From: CAYFUL01 sp964346375
GTDB taxonomy: Bacteria; Bacillota; Clostridia; Tissierellales; Peptoniphilaceae
NCBI GenBank assembly: GCA_964346375.1
Contig: CAYFUL010000029.1
Location: forward strand, 1 to 16,256
Length of the DNA: 16,256 nucleotides
Direction: 5' to 3'
The notes beneath the pieces were generated by a model, which saw nothing but the letters and a program-made list of their open reading frames with translations, ran no database searches and was not told the origin of the DNA. Positions 13,326-16,256 of this stretch are shown piece after piece; within the stretch, counting starts at the first letter, position 1, and each line of letters starts with the position of its first letter. The position numbers were made by a program, and so were the translations under genes.

Positions 13326-15608
13326 TTATTTGTTTCTTAAATACTCATCCATTGCAGCGGCTGCTTTTTTTCCTGCTCCCATTGCAAGTATTACTGTTGC
13401 TGCTCCTGTTACTGCATCTCCTCCAGCAAATACTCCTTCTCTTGATGTTACTCCATTATCATCTGCAACTACACAGCCTTTTCTATTTATCTCTAGTCCT
13501 TCTGTTGTAGATGAAATTAATGGGTTAGGACTTGTACCTAGTGCCATTATTACCGTATCAACTTGTAGTTCGTATTCTGAACCCTCTACTTTTACTGGCC
13601 TTCTTCTTCCAGATTCATCTGGTTCTCCCAATTCGTTTCGTACACAGATCATAGATTTTACCCAGCCATTTTCATCTCCTACTATTTCAATTGGAGCTGT
13701 TAGCATATCAAATACTATACCCTCTTCCTTTGCATGGTGAACTTCTTCTACCCTTGCTGGAAGTTCTGCTTCCGTTCTTCTATATACTATGTGTACGTCT
13801 GAACCTAGTCTTTTTGCAACTCTTGCTGCGTCCATTGCAACATTACCGCCGCCAATAACTGCTACTGTTTTTCCAATGGCTACTGGTGTATCGTATCCCT
13901 CTTGGAATGATTTCATTAGGTTATTTCTAGTTAGGAATTCATTTGCTGAAAATACTCCGTTTAAATTCTCCCCTGGAATATTCATAAACGTAGGAAGTCC
14001 TGCGCCAGAACCTATAAATACTGATTCATATCCTCTTTCAAATATTTCATCTATGGTAATGGTTCTACCTATTACCACGTCGTTTTCAAACTCTACTCCA
14101 AGTTCCTTTAGATTGTTTACCTCTGCATTTACTATTTCCTTTGGTAGACGGAACTCTGGTATTCCATAGGCAAGTACTCCACCGTTTAAGTGTAGGGCTT
14201 CAAATACAGTTACTGAATATCCCATCTTTGCCATTTCTCCAGCTACTGTAAGTCCTGCTGGACCTGCTCCAATTACGGCAACCTTTTTGCCAAGAGATTC
14301 TGGTTTCTCTGCAAGTTTTACATTGTTCTTTCTTGCATAGTCTGCTGCAAATCTCTCCAGCTTTCCTATTGAAACTGCATCTCCTTTATTTACAAGGACA
14401 CAAGTTTTTTCACATTGTTCTTCCTGTGGACATACTCTACCGCAAACTGCTGGTAGGGCAGTGTATAAATTAAGTACCTTTGCAGATTGTTCAAAGTTTC
14501 CGCTTGCGATTTCCTTTATAAATCCAGGAATATCTATTGAAACTGGGCATCCTGGTCTACACTGTGGGTTTTTACATTGTAAACATCTACTTGCTTCTAA
14601 CTTTGCCTCTTCTTCAGTATATCCTAAACATACCTCTTCAAAGTTTCTACTTCTCTCTACAGGGTCTTGCTCTGAAATTGGTACTCTTGTAAATCTATCT
14701 ACAAGTTTTAATTCCTCTTTGTCTTTAGAATCTTCTTGGTGGGCTTCTTCAACAGCTGTTTCTAAATTACACTTGTGATCCTTTACTAGACTCTCTGGAT
14801 GGTCAAGGTACTGTCTCTGTCTTTTCATTGCATTGTCAAAGTCGACAATATGTCCGTCAAACTCTGGACCATCTACACAGGCAAACTTAATTTCATCTCC
14901 AACCTTAACACGACAAGCTCCACACATTCCCGTACCATCTACCATTATTGGATTTAATGATACAATAGTTTTTAAATCGTACTTCTTAGTAGTAAGACAT
15001 ACGAATTTCATCATTATCATTGGTCCAATGGCAACGCATACGTCGTATTTATTTCCCTTTTCGTATAAATCGTCTATACAATTTGTAACCATACCGTGGA
15101 ATCCGTAGGAGCCATCATCAGTAGCTATGTATAGATTGTCGCAAACATCCTTCATCTTCTCCTCGTAGATTACATATTCCTTAGACTTTGCACCGATTAT
15201 TACATCACAGGAAAGTCCATTGTCTTTAAACCACTTTGCTTGAGGAAATACTGGCGCTGCTCCAATTCCTCCAGCAACAAATAGGTATTTTTTGTTTTTA
15301 AGTTCTTCTAAATCCTCTTTAATAAATTCTGATGGTACTCCTAGTGGACCAACAACGTCTTTTAAAAATCCACCTTCAGCTACTGCAACTATTTTCTTTG
15401 TAGAAAGTCCTGCTGCTTGCACAACTATATCTACAGTTCCATCTTGAAGATCATAACCTGCAATAGTTAGTGGAATTCTCTCTGCAGTTTCATCTGCTAT
15501 TACTATTAAAAACTGTCCTGGTTTTGCTGATGCTGCAATCTTTGGAGCGTATATACTCATTAGGTGTACATCGGGAGCAAGATACTCTTTTTTTGTAACT
15601 TTAAACAT
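13326..15608 (-). CDS. nfnAB: Fused NfnA-NfnB NADH-dependent ferredoxin:NADP+ oxidoreductase
   Basis: This 760-aa protein joins the two subunits of the electron-bifurcating transhydrogenase. Residues 1 to about 285 resemble the PyrK/SudB/NfnA FAD-NAD(H) module with a [2Fe-2S] cluster (Cys229, Cys232 and Cys244 in GTGMCGACRV and FACVDGPEFD). After an acidic linker (about 285-305), residues 310-760 resemble GltD/SudA/NfnB. This part has two [4Fe-4S] cysteine sets (Cys342/345/350/354 and Cys389/393/399/403), the FAD loop GAGPAGL (447-453), the NADPH loop GGGNVAMD (586-593) and a C-terminal FAGGDAVTGAATVI. Nfn couples NADH and reduced ferredoxin to NADP+ reduction in anaerobes; such sequences are often labelled glutamate synthase small subunit, but no large subunit is present. 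ATG 15608 has a slightly distant AGAGGTG. It is monocistronic, with its own promoter and terminator. Confidence 0.9.
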   Translation of the reverse strand: MFKVTKKEYLAPDVHLMSIYAPKIAASAKPGQFLIVIADETAERIPLTIAGYDLQDGTVDIVVQAAGLSTKKIVAVAEGGFLKDVVGPLGVPSEFIKEDLEELKNKKYLFVAGGIGAAPVFPQAKWFKDNGLSCDVIIGAKSKEYVIYEEKMKDVCDNLYIATDDGSYGFHGMVTNCIDDLYEKGNKYDVCVAIGPMIMMKFVCLTTKKYDLKTIVSLNPIMVDGTGMCGACRVKVGDEIKFACVDGPEFDGHIVDFDNAMKRQRQYLDHPESLVKDHKCNLETAVEEAHQEDSKDKEELKLVDRFTRVPISEQDPVERSRNFEEVCLGYTEEEAKLEASRCLQCKNPQCRPGCPVSIDIPGFIKEIASGNFEQSAKVLNLYTALPAVCGRVCPQEEQCEKTCVLVNKGDAVSIGKLERFAADYARKNNVKLAEKPESLGKKVAVIGAGPAGLTVAGEMAKMGYSVTVFEALHLNGGVLAYGIPEFRLPKEIVNAEVNNLKELGVEFENDVVIGRTITIDEIFERGYESVFIGSGAGLPTFMNIPGENLNGVFSANEFLTRNNLMKSFQEGYDTPVAIGKTVAVIGGGNVAMDAARVAKRLGSDVHIVYRRTEAELPARVEEVHHAKEEGIVFDMLTAPIEIVGDENGWVKSMICVRNELGEPDESGRRRPVKVEGSEYELQVDTVIMALGTSPNPLISSTTEGLEINRKGCVVADDNGVTSREGVFAGGDAVTGAATVILAMGAGKKAAAAMDEYLRNK

Positions 15609-15658
15609 TTCTTAAAACACACCTCTTAAAAATATTTCTTATTATGTATGACGATTTA

Positions 15659-15687
15659 ATTATTCCACATCCATTACTTAAAGTCAA
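15659..15687 (-). promoter_or_regulatory. Promoter of the Nfn fusion gene
   Basis: On the - strand TTGACT (15687-15682) and AATAAT (15664-15659) are 17 bp apart, and TG one base before the -10 extends it. This leaves a leader of about 45 nt. It is the best promoter match in the window. Confidence 0.7.
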
Positions 15688-15731
15688 TCTATTAACAATG
15701 TTAGGACAGGTATAGTGTTTGTATATCTTCA

Positions 15732-15760
15732 TTGTGGTAGTTTAAATAAAATGATATACT
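15732..15760 (+). promoter_or_regulatory. Promoter of proB
   Basis: TTGTGG (15732-15737) and TATACT (15755-15760) are 17 bp apart, with an extended -10 TG at 15752-15753. Transcription would start near 15767, just before the ribosome binding site. It is divergent from the Nfn promoter. Confidence 0.6.
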
Positions 15761-15782
15761 TAGAGGAATGAAAGGAGTGTTT

Positions 15783-16256
15783 ATGAGAGAGTTAAAAGAT
15801 GATTTAAAGACTATTGTAATTAAGGTTGGGTCTTCTTCTATTACTCATGACTCGGGAAATATTAACTTGGAGAAAATTGACCAACTGGGTTTTGAACTTG
15901 CCAATCTTAGAAATCAGGGAATGAATGTAGTCCTTGTAAGTAGTGGTGCAATTGCAGCGGGAAGAAAGCGAATAAATTTAGAAACACGACCGGAAAAAAC
16001 TGATGAAAAACAAGCCACCTCTGCCATAGGTCAAGTTGCCCTTATGAACACATACCATAGGGTATTTAATTCCTATAACTACCAAGCGGCGCAGATATTA
16101 CTTACTAAACAGATTGAAAAGGACCAGGTAATGAAGGCAAATGCAAAAAATACCTTTAAAAGACTTTTTCAGTACAATGTAATACCTGTAGGAAATGAAA
16201 AGGATACTATATCAACATTTGAAATAAAATTTGGAGATAATGACACCCTATCTGCA
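15783..16256 (+). CDS. proB: Glutamate 5-kinase, N-terminal 158 residues (runs off window)
   Basis: ProB phosphorylates L-glutamate to gamma-glutamyl phosphate, the first step of proline synthesis, in the cytosol. ATG 15783 follows AAAGGAG (15771-15777), and the frame stays open to the window edge. The phosphate-binding loop IVIKVGSSSIT, LVSSGAIAAGRKRI, the SAIGQVALMNTYH block, AQILLT and FGDNDTLSA at the end are the amino-acid-kinase motifs of glutamate 5-kinase in the right order and spacing. The usual I-N-E-N-D stretch reads GNEKD here, a small departure near the glutamate-binding site. proA would be expected downstream, outside the window. The C-terminal PUA domain present in some ProB proteins cannot be judged. 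Confidence 0.92.
   Translation, partial: MRELKDDLKTIVIKVGSSSITHDSGNINLEKIDQLGFELANLRNQGMNVVLVSSGAIAAGRKRINLETRPEKTDEKQATSAIGQVALMNTYHRVFNSYNYQAAQILLTKQIEKDQVMKANAKNTFKRLFQYNVIPVGNEKDTISTFEIKFGDNDTLSA

Noticed and set aside
12956..14169. Long + strand open frames opposite the deacetylase remnant and the Nfn gene
   Set aside because: They are shadows of the - strand genes: no start signals, low-complexity Ser/Thr/Leu/Pro-rich translations, and they cross the terminator at 13291-13321.

Overview
The window looks like chromosomal DNA from a low-GC, anaerobic Gram-positive bacterium of the Clostridia/Tissierellia type. The evidence is the strongly A/T-ending codons, near-consensus AGGAGG ribosome binding sites, compact rho-independent terminators, and an anaerobe gene set: an Nfn-type transhydrogenase, an A-type flavodiiron protein and a Crt-like crotonase. 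I cannot name a genus from the sequence alone. I see no rRNA, tRNA, CRISPR array, transposase or phage gene.

Layout. Positions 1-10361 read on the + strand: the last codons of dut, an unrecognised 335-aa gene, an N-terminally truncated PhoR-like histidine kinase, an nfeD-msrB pair, an alanine dehydrogenase-like gene followed by an NhaC-family antiporter, a three-gene nucleoside-type ABC importer (ATPase plus two permeases), and a frameshifted crotonase. Positions 10473-15608 read on the - strand: a fused NfnA-NfnB transhydrogenase is upstream, then a wrecked polysaccharide deacetylase, a flavodiiron gene with an in-frame amber, and a short divergent PurC-like gene. From 15783 the + strand resumes with the start of proB, divergent from the transhydrogenase. 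A strong hairpin at 10442-10470 lies between the convergent crotonase and purC.

How the genes fit together. Most units are small and end in clear terminators (1881, 3023, 5698, 9377, 10442, 12484, 13291). ald and nhaC are tightly coupled, since the nhaC ribosome binding site lies in the last ald codons. The three ABC genes overlap one another and sit behind a promoter with a perfect inverted repeat that looks like an operator. The usual BMP-type binding lipoprotein is not in the window. The Nfn fusion, flavodiiron protein and MsrB are redox or oxidative/nitrosative-stress functions, but they are separate units and not one system.

Most striking points. Four genes are damaged (histidine kinase 5' truncation, crotonase 1-nt frameshift, flavodiiron amber, deacetylase with at least four lesions), and three of them cluster at 9.6-13.3 kb around an intact purC. 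A CRP/FNR-type dyad sits about 40 bp upstream of the inferred start of the flavodiiron transcript. Same-strand genes use almost mutually exclusive isoleucine codons (all ATA in sampled nfeD, no ATA in sampled nupA). I did not find a convincing new multi-gene system.
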